From NCBI GenBank assembly GCA_965220095.1, contig OZ244805.1, forward strand, positions 930,001-994,000: a stretch of 64,000 nucleotides of DNA, given 5' to 3'. How positions within the stretch are numbered: position 1 is the stretch's first letter; each line of letters starts with the position of its first letter. Under the pieces are notes generated by a model. That model saw only the letters and a list, made by a program, of their open reading frames with translations. It did not search any database and was not told where the DNA came from. Positions 51,786 through 60,914 of the stretch are shown piece after piece. This DNA is from Bin87 sp965220095 (GTDB lineage Bacteria > Chloroflexota > Dehalococcoidia > Lucifugimonadales > UBA3495). A program made the translations under genes and the position numbers.

Positions 51786-53135
51786 TTATAGCGGCGGACT
51801 GAGTTGCATGTTTAACACCGTTTCACACCACGCCGCCGCTCCCAGCAATCGGGCCTCCGCGAACGGTGATGCCACCAGTTGTATTGCCAGCGGCAAACCG
51901 GATTCGGCGATGCCTGACGGCAGAGCAATGGCGGGCAAACCGCAGGATGTCCACGGACCCTGGAACGCCGGGTCGCCGGTGTTGGTAACATCGGCCTGGG
52001 GCGGAGAGGGGGTGGCAGGAGTCAACAGGACATCGCATTGCTGGGCAAGCTGTTCCATGTCCACGGTGAACTGGCGACGGTTTTCCAACGCCCGCGAGTA
52101 CATGACGCCGTCAACTTCCAGACCCTGCGCCAGCATGGCGCGCAACTTGGGCTGATAATCCTCAGCCTGCACCCGGTACATTGGTTCATGGAACGCCGCC
52201 GCTTCCACCGACATTATCAGGCGTTGGTCGGCAGACGCCGTGTCAATACTCGGCGGCATCGGCAGTTCCTCAATCTCGGCGCCGGCCTGCGACAACTGCT
52301 CGGCTACTGCATCCAAATGGCGGCGGGTTTCTGCATCGGCTCCCTCGTAAAAGTACCGGCGCAGCATACCAACGCGCGGCGCCGGCGGATTCACAATAGC
52401 AGACAGATAATCACCAATGGGTTCGTGGGATGAAACCGGGTCATTAAGGTCGGGGCCGGCCATTACCTGCAACAAGAGCGCCGCATCTTCGACGGTGCGC
52501 ACCAACCAGCCGACGGTGTCCAGATTCCAGCTCACGGGAACAACGCCATATCTACTGACGCGTCCGAAGGTTGGCTTGAAGCCCACCACTCCATTGTAGG
52601 CCGCCGGCCGCAGCACCGAACCAACCGTCTGCGAACCCAGCGCCGCCGGACACATCCGGGAAGCCACCGCCACCGCCGACCCGCTGCTGCTGCCGCCCGG
52701 CGTGTGTGCCGCGTTCCACGGGTTCACCGTCGGCGATGGATCCAGACAGGCAAACTCGGTGGTCACTGCCTTCCCCAGCATCACCGCGCCGGCGCGCCTC
52801 AACAGGGTCAGGGATGTGGCATCGAAGTCGGGCACGAAGTCTTTGTAAACTTCGCTACCCGCCCGGGTCGGAATGTTGGCTGTGTAGTAGATATCCTTGA
52901 GACCGACCGGCACGCCGTGCAAAGGGCCCAGGGGTTTGCCATCCGACACCGCCTGGTCGGCGGCGCGAGCGTCGGCTAACACCGCGTCGCGGTCAACGTA
53001 CACCCATGCCTTGAGCCGGGCATCCAGCGTCTCGATACGATTCAGACAGGTTTCAGCCAATGCGGTAGCGGTCAGTTGACCACCTGCGATGGCGGCGGCG
53101 GCCTGCGCGGCAGAGAGTTCGTTTGGGTTCGGCAT
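51786..53135 (-). CDS. Amidase, amidase-signature family (first gene of the 3' pair)
   Basis: A 449-residue amidase-signature hydrolase. The catalytic lysine is Lys80 in GVPVGLKDIYY, the signature run GGSSSGSAVAVA supplies the cis-serine (about 149-151), and the nucleophilic serine is Ser173 in SQTVGSVLRPA. The usual GGS before the nucleophile is VGS. The ATG at 53135 gives a normal N-terminus; an ATG at 53195 that overlaps the preceding stop as TGATG would add 20 residues and would allow translational coupling. It hydrolyses a C-N bond in an amide; no substrate can be named. Similar in layout to the amidase upstream. Confidence 0.85.
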   Translation of the reverse strand: MPNPNELSAAQAAAAIAGGQLTATALAETCLNRIETLDARLKAWVYVDRDAVLADARAADQAVSDGKPLGPLHGVPVGLKDIYYTANIPTRAGSEVYKDFVPDFDATSLTLLRRAGAVMLGKAVTTEFACLDPSPTVNPWNAAHTPGGSSSGSAVAVASRMCPAALGSQTVGSVLRPAAYNGVVGFKPTFGRVSRYGVVPVSWNLDTVGWLVRTVEDAALLLQVMAGPDLNDPVSSHEPIGDYLSAIVNPPAPRVGMLRRYFYEGADAETRRHLDAVAEQLSQAGAEIEELPMPPSIDTASADQRLIMSVEAAAFHEPMYRVQAEDYQPKLRAMLAQGLEVDGVMYSRALENRRQFTVDMEQLAQQCDVLLTPATPSPPQADVTNTGDPAFQGPWTSCGLPAIALPSGIAESGLPLAIQLVASPFAEARLLGAAAWCETVLNMQLSPPL

Positions 53136-53194
53136 AGTGGTTAAACCTTGGTTGACCAGGAGGCTAGACCGGGTTTGGGCGATGCTGGCAACCA

Positions 53195-54616
53195 TCAGGT
53201 ACCGGGCGGGCGCTTCTCACCCCAGTCGGTGGCTTGTTCAAAGGCGTAGGCTGCTCGAAAAATGGTTGACTCGTCGAAGGCTTTGCCGGCGATTTGCAGG
53301 CCAATTGGCAAACCATCGGCGGTAAAACCGCAGTTGATCGACAGCGCGGGGAGGTTGGCCAGGTTGAATGGCGCGGTGAACCCACGGCGACCTTTGAACC
53401 CGGCGATGACATCCTCTTTCGTGCCCAGGCCGGTCGCTTCAGGAATGGGTGTGGCCGGCACCGACGACGCGGGCATCACCAGCACGTCAACCTGTTCCAG
53501 CGCAGCCAGTATTTGTCGCCGCAAGATTTCCCGCAATCGCATCGACTTCTGGTAAACCTTGGCCGGCAAAATGCTGCCCATCAGCAGGCGCACCTGATTG
53601 TTGTGGTCAAGTTCGCGCAACCGCTCGGTGGATATGATGTCCCAGTTAAGCATTGCCGCATCGCTGCTGATGATTCCGTAAGAGATTTCCGACGAGTTGA
53701 CGATCAGCGGCAACGACACTTCCCGAACCTCGGCGCCGAGTCCAGCCAGCACCGCAGCCGCGGCGATAACGGCATCCCGAACCTCCGGGTCGTTGGCCTC
53801 AGTGTGCACGCGTTCCGTAATCAGCCCAACTTTCAGGCCGTTTATGCCACCACCGAGTTCGGCGGCGTAATTCGGCACCGGTACGTCCCAGGTTTGCGGG
53901 TCTTTGGGATCATGGCCGGCGATGGCGGCCAGCGTGTGCGCGCAATCCGTAACCGTGCGGGAGATGGGCCCTACGGTGTCCATGGACCAGCTGGCGCCAA
54001 AGACACCGTGGCGGCTGACCCGGCCGAAGGTTGGCCGGATGCCCACCAGTCCGCAGAACGCCGCCGGCCCCCGGATGCTGCCACCGGTGTCTTCTCCCAG
54101 CGATGTAGCGCACAGGAACGCTGCGGTGGCTGCGCCCGACCCGCTGCTACTGGTGCCAGGGTTCCGGCCGGTGTTCCAGGGATTACGCGGGCGACCGTAA
54201 GGGTGGCGAAAAGCGTCTCCGCTGGCGTATTCGCTCATGTTCAGCTTGCCCAGCAACACAGTGCCGGCTTCGCGCAGCCGCGCCATGACGGTGGCGTCCT
54301 CGTCGGGCACGTTTTCAGCCATGATGGTTGAACCATTGGTGGTAACTATTCCAGCCGTGTTGAACTGGTCTTTTGCTGCCACGGGGACGCCGTGCAACGG
54401 ACCTCGACTTTGCCCGGCGGCGATTTCAGCGTCGGCGCGACGGGCATCTTCGCGGGCCCGGTCTGCGGTTACCGTGATGTACGAGGCGTAATTCCCGTCC
54501 AACTGCGCGATACGATCCAGGTAGGCATCGGTAGCGTCCGCCGATGAGATTTCGCCGGCCGCGATTCTCTTCCCCAACTCGGTTGCCGACAGATAACAAA
54601 GATCCGGATTTGCCAT
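53195..54616 (-). CDS. Amidase, amidase-signature family, GatA-like
   Basis: A 473-residue amidase-signature protein. The lysine is in GVPVAAKDQFNTAG, the serine run is GTSSSGSGAATA, and the nucleophile block is EDTGGSIRGPAAFCG, matching the family better than the following gene. GGAGG seven bases upstream fixes the ATG at 54616, which overlaps the preceding small gene by one base. It may use the small upstream protein as a GatC-like partner. A true GatA role is less likely because no gatB is nearby. It forms a pair with the amidase at 51786. Confidence 0.87.
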   Translation of the reverse strand: MANPDLCYLSATELGKRIAAGEISSADATDAYLDRIAQLDGNYASYITVTADRAREDARRADAEIAAGQSRGPLHGVPVAAKDQFNTAGIVTTNGSTIMAENVPDEDATVMARLREAGTVLLGKLNMSEYASGDAFRHPYGRPRNPWNTGRNPGTSSSGSGAATAAFLCATSLGEDTGGSIRGPAAFCGLVGIRPTFGRVSRHGVFGASWSMDTVGPISRTVTDCAHTLAAIAGHDPKDPQTWDVPVPNYAAELGGGINGLKVGLITERVHTEANDPEVRDAVIAAAAVLAGLGAEVREVSLPLIVNSSEISYGIISSDAAMLNWDIISTERLRELDHNNQVRLLMGSILPAKVYQKSMRLREILRRQILAALEQVDVLVMPASSVPATPIPEATGLGTKEDVIAGFKGRRGFTAPFNLANLPALSINCGFTADGLPIGLQIAGKAFDESTIFRAAYAFEQATDWGEKRPPGT

Positions 54617-54819
54617 TACGAGGCCTCCTGCTTACGCGCCGTCGCTGAAACGATGATTGGCAACGGTTCGACGTTGGCGACGTCGGGCTCGTCAACGGCA
54701 GCCAGCGCCGCCATTAATCCGTTGAGAGACTCCCGCACTTCGCCAACCAAATCATCGGGGATAGCAATGCCGGAAGCCTTGGCCAAGGCCAGTACCTCGG
54801 CGTCATTCAAGTCTGGCAA
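54616..54819 (-). CDS. GatC/AtzG-like small subunit upstream of amidases
   Basis: A 67-residue protein from a TTG start at 54819, with GGGAGG (54827-54832) seven bases upstream; an alternative ATG at 54852 would add 11 residues but has no ribosome site. PDLNDAEVLALAKASGIAIP followed by DDLVGEVRESLNGLMAAL and DVANVEPLPIIV has the helix-helix pattern and the acidic-proline tail of GatC and of AtzG-type small amidase partners. Its stop overlaps the amidase start as TAATG, supporting a functional complex. Family assignment is by pattern only. Confidence 0.6.
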   Translation of the reverse strand: MPDLNDAEVLALAKASGIAIPDDLVGEVRESLNGLMAALAAVDEPDVANVEPLPIIVSATARKQEAS

Positions 54820-54918
54820 AATCCAACCTCCCGAGGCGTATGTTTGGCCCATCAAAGCGTGGGTTCACGGCCCCAACCGTGCTGCGAATTGGCCCAATTG
54901 TGGCCGGGGCTGCCGGCA

Positions 54919-54945
54919 TTGTCAACCCGGAGCCCCTGCTATAAT
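54919..54945 (+). promoter_or_regulatory. Promoter for glmU
   Basis: TTGTCA (54919-54924), a 15-base spacer and TATAAT (54940-54945) preceded by TGC, an extended -10. It is about 50 bases upstream of the glmU ATG at 54995 and lies between the divergent amidase group and glmU. Confidence 0.65.
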
Positions 54946-54994
54946 CCCACCAGGACCAGAGCCAGAAACTCAATTCAGGATCGGGAGCGACGCA

Positions 54995-56386
54995 ATGGCT
55001 GTAAACACCCCACCGATGCACAATGCCGTTGGAATAGTGCTGGCCGCCGGCCACGGTAGCCGGATGCGTTCACGCACGCCCAAGCCACTACATCGCGCCG
55101 CCGGCAAGGAGCTAATCAGGTTCCCGGTGGAGTTGCTGGCCGGATGCGGCGTCCAGCAAATAATGGTGGTCGCCAGCCCCGATAATTTGGACGCCATTGC
55201 TTCGGTGTTGGGGGACAGTGTTACCTACGCGGTGCAGCCCAATCCCGACGGCACTGCGGACGCCCTGGCCGGCGCGTTGGCACAACTGCCAACGGTGCCG
55301 CCGCTGGTGCTGGTAATGGCCGGCGACACTCCCCTGGTCCGGCTGGAATCGGTACAGAAACTGGCCGCAGAACACGCCTCCGTTCCCGACCGGCGCATGA
55401 CCATCCTGTCGGCGGCCAACGTATTTTCGGAAGACCTGGGACGTATCGAGCGGGCCAGCGTTACCAGCGATGGCCGGGTGGGTTCGGTAAGCGCCATCGT
55501 CGAAGCCGCCGACCGCGTGCGGCAAACCTACGGGCCGGCAGAGGTCAACACCGGCGTTTACTGTTTCAGCGGGTATTGGGTCGCGGAACACATCGGCAAC
55601 GTTGCACCGGCCCCGTCGGGAGAACGATACCTCACGGCTCTGGTAGCGACCGGAGCTGACCGGGGTGAAGATATTGCCGCCATGCCAATCGCCCTGGCTG
55701 ACGAGTCGATGGGCGTTAACAATCGCGAACAACTGGCCGGTGTGGAAGCCGCGCTCCGCGACCGCATCAACCGCCATTGGATGGCCAACGGCGTTACTAT
55801 CGTTGACCTGGCGACTACGTACATTGATGCTGGCGTTGCCATTGGCATGGATACCGTGGTGTTGCCGAACACTATGCTGTCCGGCAACACCAACATTGGT
55901 GAAGAGTGCGAGATCGGTCCCAACTCGGTCATTCAGGACACGCATATCGGAGACCGCTGCCGGGTGCTGGCATCTTTTCTAGAAAGTGCGCACGTCGCTT
56001 CGGATGTCTCCATCGGCCCCTACTCCCATCTCCGGCCTGACGCCGCAATTGCAAACGGCGTGCATCTGGGGAACTTCGTGGAAGTGAAGAATTCTCACGT
56101 CGGGGCGAACACGGCGGCCGGCCACTTTTGCTATCTGGGAGACGCCGACATCGGGGCGGGCGCCAACATCGGCGCCGGTACGGTTACGTGCAACTTCGAC
56201 GGCGTGGAGAAGCATCGCACTGCCGTCGGCGATGGCGCTTTCATCGGCAGCGATACCATGCTGGTGGCGCCGGTCAGCGTGGGCCGGGGAGCAGCCACCG
56301 GCGCCGGCTCAGTCGTAACGAAAAACGTACCTGCGGGTAGACGTGCGGTGGGCGTTCCTGCTAGACTGATACCCAACGTAGAGTGA
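54995..56386 (+). CDS. glmU: Bifunctional GlcNAc-1-phosphate uridyltransferase / glucosamine-1-phosphate acetyltransferase
   Basis: A 463-residue protein. The N-terminal nucleotidyltransferase has IVLAAGHGSRMRSRTPKPLH (the G-X-G-T-R-M loop with Ser for Thr). The C-terminal left-handed beta-helix has hexapeptide repeats, including GPYSHLRPDAAI, GNFVEVKNSHVGANTAAGHF and IGAGTVTCNFDGVEKH. It makes UDP-GlcNAc for peptidoglycan and other cell-surface polymers. The ATG at 54995 has GGGAG nine bases upstream; the open stretch before it overlaps the amidase side and is not coding. The second ATG seven codons in is less likely. Confidence 0.95.
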   Translation: MAVNTPPMHNAVGIVLAAGHGSRMRSRTPKPLHRAAGKELIRFPVELLAGCGVQQIMVVASPDNLDAIASVLGDSVTYAVQPNPDGTADALAGALAQLPTVPPLVLVMAGDTPLVRLESVQKLAAEHASVPDRRMTILSAANVFSEDLGRIERASVTSDGRVGSVSAIVEAADRVRQTYGPAEVNTGVYCFSGYWVAEHIGNVAPAPSGERYLTALVATGADRGEDIAAMPIALADESMGVNNREQLAGVEAALRDRINRHWMANGVTIVDLATTYIDAGVAIGMDTVVLPNTMLSGNTNIGEECEIGPNSVIQDTHIGDRCRVLASFLESAHVASDVSIGPYSHLRPDAAIANGVHLGNFVEVKNSHVGANTAAGHFCYLGDADIGAGANIGAGTVTCNFDGVEKHRTAVGDGAFIGSDTMLVAPVSVGRGAATGAGSVVTKNVPAGRRAVGVPARLIPNVE

Positions 56387-56435
56387 GGGGAGCAACTGGC
56401 CCGCCGCGCTAGTGCGCAGGCAATGAGCCGACAGT

Positions 56436-57710
56436 TTGGATACAGACAGTAGCTTACCACCGTTATTATTTCTGGCCGTTTCCCTACTGCTGTTCGGCTG
56501 GACCAGCGTAGTAGTGGCGGCCCGAAGTACGCCGCCGTCATTTGTCGATATGATGGCCGGCGATCCCGCCAACCAGCACAGAACGGTGCGGTTGCCAAGG
56601 GTTGCGGCAGCCACGCTTGCTGGAATCTCTGCCGCAGTGTTGGGCATTTCGCTGGCTGAGGGTTGGCCACCGACCGGCGCTGGCTCCGTGTGGCTAGTGG
56701 CCGGATTGATCGCGGTTAGCACCATCATCACCACGATCGCCCTCACCACTCTGGACTTCGCGATCCGAGCGCTGGTCGGGTTGGCGCCCGATTTGGCGGT
56801 GAGACTTGCTCGCCCGAAACGCTGGTTGTCTGACGGTGGACCAGCAGCCTACTCCAACGGAAACGCGTCCGGCACGACCGGGAATGGTGGAGACTGGGCT
56901 GAAACAGACACGGAAGGAAATCTGCAGTCTACGACTCCGCTCACCCCGGCCGATTTGCTGGGCCTGGACCAATACGATATCGACATGGTGCGGTCGATCA
57001 GCCGGATGGACGACCGCGACGCCTTGCACATCATGGTGCCGCGTCTCGATGTCGATGCTGTAGAGGTGTCGTCCCCGCTCGCCGCGGTGGTGGATACCAT
57101 GTCGGCCAGCAAGCACACCCGGCTGCCGGTGTATCGGCACACGATGGATGATGTGGTGGGAATAGTCCATATCAACGATGTGCTGCTGGCGCTGGCTCAC
57201 GGCGCATACAACACCTCCCTTGAAAGCATCATGCGCGAACCGGAATTCATCGCCGAAAACATGGCCGTAGACGACCTGTTGGTCTGGATGCGCAGCAAAT
57301 CACTGCAAATGGGCATCGTGGTGGACGAGTACGGCGGCGTAGAGGGGATAGTAACGCTGGAAGACGTGCTGGAAGAAATTGTCGGTGAAATCGAGGACGA
57401 GTTCACCACCGCCAGCGCCGGGGACCTGGCTGCTGCCCCGGACGGTTCCTGGACACTCAATGCCGCACTGCCCATCGAGGACGTTGAAAGAGCGGTAGGC
57501 GTGGCGCTCGACTATGGGGACGTCAATACCATCGGCGGGCACGTATATTCTGAACTCGGCAGGATGCCGACTGTGGGAGACGTAGTGCGCACGGGCGATG
57601 TATCCATTGAGGTTACTCAGGTACGGGGACGGCGCATCCATCAAGTACGGTTAAGGCCGGCCAACCATGAAACCGTCGCCGCCCGGCAAACGGGTCTACC
57701 CGCGAGTTAG
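56436..57710 (+). CDS. CBS-pair membrane protein with CorC/HlyC domain
   Basis: A 424-residue protein. The first 130 residues have three or four hydrophobic helices in place of the DUF21/CNNM membrane domain, but its usual motifs are poorly kept. Two CBS domains follow: the first opens with HIMVPRLDVDAVEVSSPLAA and the second contains AVDDLLVWMRSKSLQMGIVV with DEYGGVEGIVTLEDVLEEIV, a hallmark of the hemolysin/CorC family. The C-terminal CorC/HlyC domain (about 325-410) includes LNAALPIEDVERAVG. Members bind AMP or ATP and some affect metal or ion efflux. The start is TTG at 56436, with no upstream ATG in frame. Confidence 0.82.
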   Translation: MDTDSSLPPLLFLAVSLLLFGWTSVVVAARSTPPSFVDMMAGDPANQHRTVRLPRVAAATLAGISAAVLGISLAEGWPPTGAGSVWLVAGLIAVSTIITTIALTTLDFAIRALVGLAPDLAVRLARPKRWLSDGGPAAYSNGNASGTTGNGGDWAETDTEGNLQSTTPLTPADLLGLDQYDIDMVRSISRMDDRDALHIMVPRLDVDAVEVSSPLAAVVDTMSASKHTRLPVYRHTMDDVVGIVHINDVLLALAHGAYNTSLESIMREPEFIAENMAVDDLLVWMRSKSLQMGIVVDEYGGVEGIVTLEDVLEEIVGEIEDEFTTASAGDLAAAPDGSWTLNAALPIEDVERAVGVALDYGDVNTIGGHVYSELGRMPTVGDVVRTGDVSIEVTQVRGRRIHQVRLRPANHETVAARQTGLPAS

Positions 57711-57810
57711 CGCATCGCCAGAGTGTTGCCCGAATGCCTCGGCAAACGGCTCCGGATGGTTCGTCCGAGGCCATTACATTGCCACCTGGATTGCCGCGCC
57801 CGGTTCGGGA

Positions 57811-58575
57811 CTATCGCATTCCCACCAGTTCCCCGCTCAGCACCAGGAAGTGGTCGTACAACCCGGTCGGTACCGGCACGACCAGATGCACGGTAGCTCG
57901 GTCGGTGCTGGACAGCCGGAGGTCGGCCGAATGGATTACGTCAGTGTGGGTGCCCAGATAAAGGTATTCCTGAGATCCGTTGCCGACGACCAGCAGGACT
58001 TCTTCGCCGTCGACCAACAACCCCGGCGCCTTGGTCAAACCGCCAAACCTGTTTGCTCCTTTCCCGGCGGGACCGAAGAACCACATGGCGCCCCGTTCGC
58101 CAGGATTGGCGGAGGTTGCCAGCTGGCCGGTGGGGTTGATGCCTGATGCGTAGTTGACGATGGATTCGCCGGTAACGCTGAGCGCGTCCGGCCTGGCGTC
58201 GATCCCCAGCGACGGTATGGACAGCCTGGTTGCTGGCGGTTGCGTTCCCAGCGCTGCAGCCGCGTCACTCTGCATTGGGATAAACCCCAACTGTTCGATT
58301 TGCTCCGGATAGGTGCCGGCGGGCAAGGTCAACGCAGCAACCGTAACACCTTCGGCGGCGTTCGACTGCGCTCCAACATTCTCAATTACCGCCACATCCT
58401 GGCGTTGGGCGTCATAGTCGCCCAGCTCGGCCCTTAGCCAAAAGATGTAACCGTAGTAGATGCCACCGGCCAGCACCAGGACGATGCCGACTAACAATAT
58501 GGCAATGCCAGCCCATCGCAACCCATAGTGTTGGGCGCGGCTGCGCATGTGCATATAATCAAGCCCTATCTCCAT
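57811..58575 (-). CDS. Sortase-fold membrane protein with apparently degenerate active site
   Basis: A 254-residue protein with an N-terminal membrane helix (about 22-44, IAILLVGIVLVLAGGIYYGY). The rest resembles the sortase fold: TRLSIPSLGIDARPDAL, a NPGERGAMWFFGPAGKG segment where active sortases have G-x-GH, a GxxVLLVVGNGSQEYLYLGT strand, and TVHLVVPVPTGLYDHFLVL where TC-x-P with catalytic Cys would lie. The His is replaced by the FFG segment, and the Cys by Val; the C-terminal Arg also appears lost. It may be a pseudo-sortase used for binding, or the assignment may be too strong. It is alone on its strand. Confidence 0.6.
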   Translation of the reverse strand: MEIGLDYMHMRSRAQHYGLRWAGIAILLVGIVLVLAGGIYYGYIFWLRAELGDYDAQRQDVAVIENVGAQSNAAEGVTVAALTLPAGTYPEQIEQLGFIPMQSDAAAALGTQPPATRLSIPSLGIDARPDALSVTGESIVNYASGINPTGQLATSANPGERGAMWFFGPAGKGANRFGGLTKAPGLLVDGEEVLLVVGNGSQEYLYLGTHTDVIHSADLRLSSTDRATVHLVVPVPTGLYDHFLVLSGELVGMR

Positions 58576-58689
58576 GTCCGCATCCTAATCAATCTCGCCG
58601 ACCGATTTCAGTCCCGCGAAAAGCGCCGGATTCATAAAACCCGGTCGCCTGTCTCAGACACCGCCAGATTGCTGAGGACCAGTACCTGG

Positions 58690-58884
58690 CTAATGGCGGC
58701 CGCTTCGGATTGGTTCGTTCATAAAGATATCCCCGTTGCGGATTTTTATGTTGTATCCGCAAGGTGGGTTGGTGCAGGTCCAGGCTTTATAGTGCACCGC
58801 AGCGCCCTGAGCGCCGTAATCTGACAACGGCACCAACGTACCGATGTTGCACTGCTGACAAATGGGCATTTCCATGGCTTCCAC
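58690..58884 (-). CDS. Small zinc-ribbon protein
   Basis: A 64-residue protein with two cysteine pairs, CQQC (9-12) and CTNPPC (37-42), spaced by 24 residues as in a zinc ribbon. The stretch GTLVPLSDYGAQGAAVHYKA lies between them. GTG at 58884 is the likely start, with GAGG seven bases upstream; ATG at 58875 would make it three residues shorter. No function can be assigned; small zinc ribbons often bind nucleic acid or act as redox or assembly factors. Confidence 0.6.
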   Translation of the reverse strand: MEAMEMPICQQCNIGTLVPLSDYGAQGAAVHYKAWTCTNPPCGYNIKIRNGDIFMNEPIRSGRH

Positions 58885-59023
58885 TTTTACACCTCACTCT
58901 ACCCAAGCGTGTTCCGGGTATTCCATTTGAGAGTATAGCGAGTGTGCGCCTGTTGCCGCCCGCATATTCACAGGCAAGGTTTGGGGTTTTTGCGGCTCCG
59001 GTGAACGCGGCTCAGCACCGCCA

Positions 59024-59055
59024 AAAAACGGGGCAACCGCATTGGTTGCCCCGTG
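59024..59055 (-). terminator. Intrinsic terminator of rpoD
   Basis: On the minus strand an 11-bp stem (arms 59055-59045 and 59039-59029) with a five-base loop is followed by six T residues, a textbook intrinsic terminator 21 bases after the rpoD stop. Confidence 0.85.
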
Positions 59056-59075
59056 GCGCCTGGCGCCAGCGCCGG

Positions 59076-60866
59076 TTATTCCAGATAGTCGCGCAATTTC
59101 TTGGAGCGCGAGGGATGTCGCAGCTTGCGAATCGCCTTCGCCTCGATTTGGCGGATACGTTCCCGTGTTACGCCAAACTCCCGACCCACTTCTTCCAACG
59201 TGCGGGTGCGACCGTCTTCCAGCCCAAACCGCAGCTTGAGTACGCGGCTCTCCCGGTCGGTCAGCGAGCTCAACACTTCCTGAACCTGTTCCCGCAGCAG
59301 TTGGGCTGATGCGGCATCGGCGGGGGCCAGCGTAGTGCGGTCTTCGATGAAGTCCCCCAGGAAGGAGTCTTCTTCTTCGCCGATGGGTGTTTCCAGCGAC
59401 ACGGGCTCCTGGGAGATTTTTTGGATCTCCTCGACCTTTTCGGAGGTCATCTCCATCGCTTCGGCCAGCTCTTCCGTGGTGGGTTCGCGACCCTTTTCCT
59501 GCAACAGTCGGCGATGATGACGCATCAGTTTGTTGATGGTTTCCACCATGTGCACCGGAATGCGAATGGTGCGGGCCTGGTCTGCGATGGCGCGGGTGAT
59601 GGCCTGCCTGATCCACCAGGTGGCATAGGTGCTGAACTTGTACCCCTTCCGGTAGTCAAATTTTTCAACCGCCCGGATCAGGCCGATGTTGCCCTCCTGG
59701 ATCATATCCAGCAAGGCCATGCCGCGACCGATGTACTTCTTGGCCACGCTCACCACGAGCCGCAGATTGGCTTCGGTGAGGTGCGTCTGGGCGCGTTCAC
59801 CGTTTTTCTTGATGCGCTCAAAGTGCATGGCAGCGTCAAAGTTTTCCAGTTCCACCCGATCGCTCAACCCGGGGTCTTTCAACAACTGGACCAGCAACAG
59901 CAGGGAACAGTGGTCATCCTCCGCATACAAGGGCGGTACATCCAGCCCCTGTTCCGGCGCAAAGCTACCCTCCACACCGTCCGGATGCAATTCGGCCCAC
60001 ACCGGAACGTATGACGTAATCACATCAACCATCTTGGGCGGAATGACCCAGGTGTCGAGAGAAAGTTGGACGATTTTCTGGTATGCGACTTCCTGGGTGA
60101 TGTCGAGGTCGATGGCGACCTGTTCAATCATAGCAGTGGAAACTTCAGCGTCGATGGCCTTCCGCAGCGGCGGCGATTCCTTGACTTCACCCATGGGCAT
60201 ACTCTGGTCGAGTTCCAGATAGCGAGCCAGCGACCGAACTAGCGGAGCCGCGTTGGCAATCCGGATCAGCAGCAACATCGCGGCTTCCCAGGCCATGCTC
60301 TCGGTGGGCAACGCTTCCTCGGCGGGCAAGAAACTGACCACTTCATCGTCAGACAGCCGCTCGGCCAACTCCTTTTCCAGCTTGTTCAGGTGGTTCAGGC
60401 CCTCCAGTTCCCGCGCCAGTCGCCGTTCGTCAGCGGAGGTTAGCAGGTCAACGCGGCCAATCTCCCGCAGGTACATACGCACCGGGTCGTCCAGCGCGTC
60501 GGTGCCTTCGTTGGTGTCCACGTTGGCCCAGTCGCGTTCCTCGCGCTCGATGTCCCGGGGCGAGGGGCCGTCCAGTTCCGGCAACACGGTGCGCGCCGCG
60601 GCGACGCGCCGAATCTGCCATTCATCGTCGGTCGAATCCGGGTCTTCCGCGGTTACAACTGCAACGCCGATGTCATCTACTTCAGGTTCTTCATCATCGG
60701 ACTGTTCATCTTCGTCTTCATCTTCTGCTACAGCGACGGCAGAACGTACCCGAACGTAACCTTCTTCGTCATCTGCGATGACTACCGTTTCATTGGATTC
60801 GTACTCTGAATCCTCGTCGTCAACGATTATGTTGCGGCGGTTATTGCGGTTATTGATGATGGTCAT
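59076..60866 (-). CDS. rpoD: RNA polymerase primary sigma factor (RpoD/SigA)
   Basis: A 596-residue sigma factor. The N-terminal 120 residues are very acidic (region 1.1-like, with EDEDEDEQSDDEEPEV). Region 1.2 is DPVRMYLREIGRVDLLTSAD, region 2.3-2.4 is YATWWIRQAITRAIADQART, and the region 4.2 helix-turn-helix is VTRERIRQIEAKAIRKLRHP (about 568-587). It directs RNA polymerase to housekeeping promoters. GGAGGGA just before the ATG at 60866 fixes the start. It follows dnaG by 48 bases, part of the frequent dnaG-rpoD pair. Confidence 0.95.
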   Translation of the reverse strand: MTIINNRNNRRNIIVDDEDSEYESNETVVIADDEEGYVRVRSAVAVAEDEDEDEQSDDEEPEVDDIGVAVVTAEDPDSTDDEWQIRRVAAARTVLPELDGPSPRDIEREERDWANVDTNEGTDALDDPVRMYLREIGRVDLLTSADERRLARELEGLNHLNKLEKELAERLSDDEVVSFLPAEEALPTESMAWEAAMLLLIRIANAAPLVRSLARYLELDQSMPMGEVKESPPLRKAIDAEVSTAMIEQVAIDLDITQEVAYQKIVQLSLDTWVIPPKMVDVITSYVPVWAELHPDGVEGSFAPEQGLDVPPLYAEDDHCSLLLLVQLLKDPGLSDRVELENFDAAMHFERIKKNGERAQTHLTEANLRLVVSVAKKYIGRGMALLDMIQEGNIGLIRAVEKFDYRKGYKFSTYATWWIRQAITRAIADQARTIRIPVHMVETINKLMRHHRRLLQEKGREPTTEELAEAMEMTSEKVEEIQKISQEPVSLETPIGEEEDSFLGDFIEDRTTLAPADAASAQLLREQVQEVLSSLTDRESRVLKLRFGLEDGRTRTLEEVGREFGVTRERIRQIEAKAIRKLRHPSRSKKLRDYLE

Positions 60867-60914
60867 ATTCCCTCCGTTATTGTTGGTGTCGTGGTGTTGT
60901 GCAGGAACGGCCGA

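Noticed and set aside
58894..59616. 240-codon minus-strand frame overlapping the end of rpoD
   Set aside because: It overlaps the sigma factor in another phase and includes the terminator; its composition is typical of an out-of-frame reading.
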